Part shown: one piece after another, positions 5,779 to 5,832 of the stretch
Numbering within the stretch: the stretch's first letter is position 1
Layout: each line of letters opens with the position of its first letter
Assembly: GCA_049366815.1 (NCBI GenBank)
Contig: JBMNCO010000259.1
Coordinates: 1 to 5,832 of the forward strand
Direction: 5' to 3'
DNA: 5,832 nucleotides
Source of the DNA: CAYNYM01 sp049366815
Lineage (GTDB): Bacteria > Desulfobacterota > DSM-4660 > Desulfatiglandales > HGW-15
The notes under the pieces: model-generated
Databases searched by the model: none
Told to the model about the DNA's origin: nothing
Seen by the model: the letters and a program-made list of their open reading frames with translations, nothing else
Translations under genes and position numbers: made by a program

Positions 5779-5832
5779 GTATGAATTTAGCCCTTTCCAA
5801 TAACTGTGTGGAAATCATGCTCCCTTTCTGAA
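5779..5832 (-). repeat. Right copy of 54-base terminal inverted repeat
   Basis: This is the inverted partner of 18-71, at 52 of 54 identical bases, and contains the same TTCCA-N9-TGGAA palindrome. It runs to the last base of the window, so its outer limit is unknown. The inner edge, at GTATGAATTTAG, is where similarity to the left copy begins, consistent with an element terminus facing inward at both ends. Confidence 0.9.

Larger units (their letters stand above)
5600..5818 (-). pseudogene. Possible gene fragment starting inside the right repeat
   Basis: An open frame of 72 residues begins with MISTQLLERAKFIRKNNEQT inside the right repeat, behind an AAAGGG ribosome-site-like stretch. It reads into the window and overlaps the DUF3108 3' end on the opposite strand. 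Its first 13 residues equal those of the short frame in the left repeat. Beyond the repeat the sequence (Gly-, Arg- and Thr-rich) has no features I recognise and looks non-coding. At best it is a 5' stub of a repeated gene fused to unrelated DNA. Confidence 0.2.

Overview
The window looks like a piece of chromosome from a Gram-negative, probably anaerobic bacterium. GC content is moderate to high, Shine-Dalgarno sites are strong, and several proteins resemble those of Desulfobacterota (the former Deltaproteobacteria). That assignment rests on protein style, not a database search. No rRNA, tRNA, CRISPR array or complete mobile element is visible.

Layout. Five genes lie head to tail on the minus strand, read from right to left: an ATP-type 6-phosphofructokinase (3221-4510), a Nim-like flavin-binding protein of the pyridoxamine-phosphate-oxidase fold (2678-3142), a low-specificity L-threonine aldolase (1477-2565), an unrecognised two-helix membrane protein (737-1480) and a small SAM-dependent methyltransferase (164-718). 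The last three are tightly packed, with an ATGA overlap and an 18-base gap, and are probably one transcript. The first two are separated by gaps of 78 and 112 bases and may or may not be on the same transcript. A divergent 317-base spacer (4511-4827) separates phosphofructokinase from a plus-strand gene for a secreted DUF3108 protein (4828-5691).

Both ends of the window carry the same sequence in opposite orientation. Positions 18-71 match the reverse complement of 5779-5832 at 52 of 54 bases. The shared part stops abruptly on the inner side of each copy and reaches the window edge on the right. This is the strongest unexplained signal. It suggests that two copies of a dispersed element bracket the gene block, or that the window is a contig broken at a repeat. 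Each copy contains a ribosome-site-like stretch and an in-frame start, MISTQLLERAKFI, reading into the window.

Function. The genes are mostly metabolic or housekeeping in type: glycolysis, amino-acid cleavage, a flavoprotein, a methyltransferase and an envelope protein. I see no defence, toxin or biosynthetic system. The least explained items are the terminal repeats, the membrane protein coupled to threonine aldolase, and the structured spacer upstream of the DUF3108 gene.
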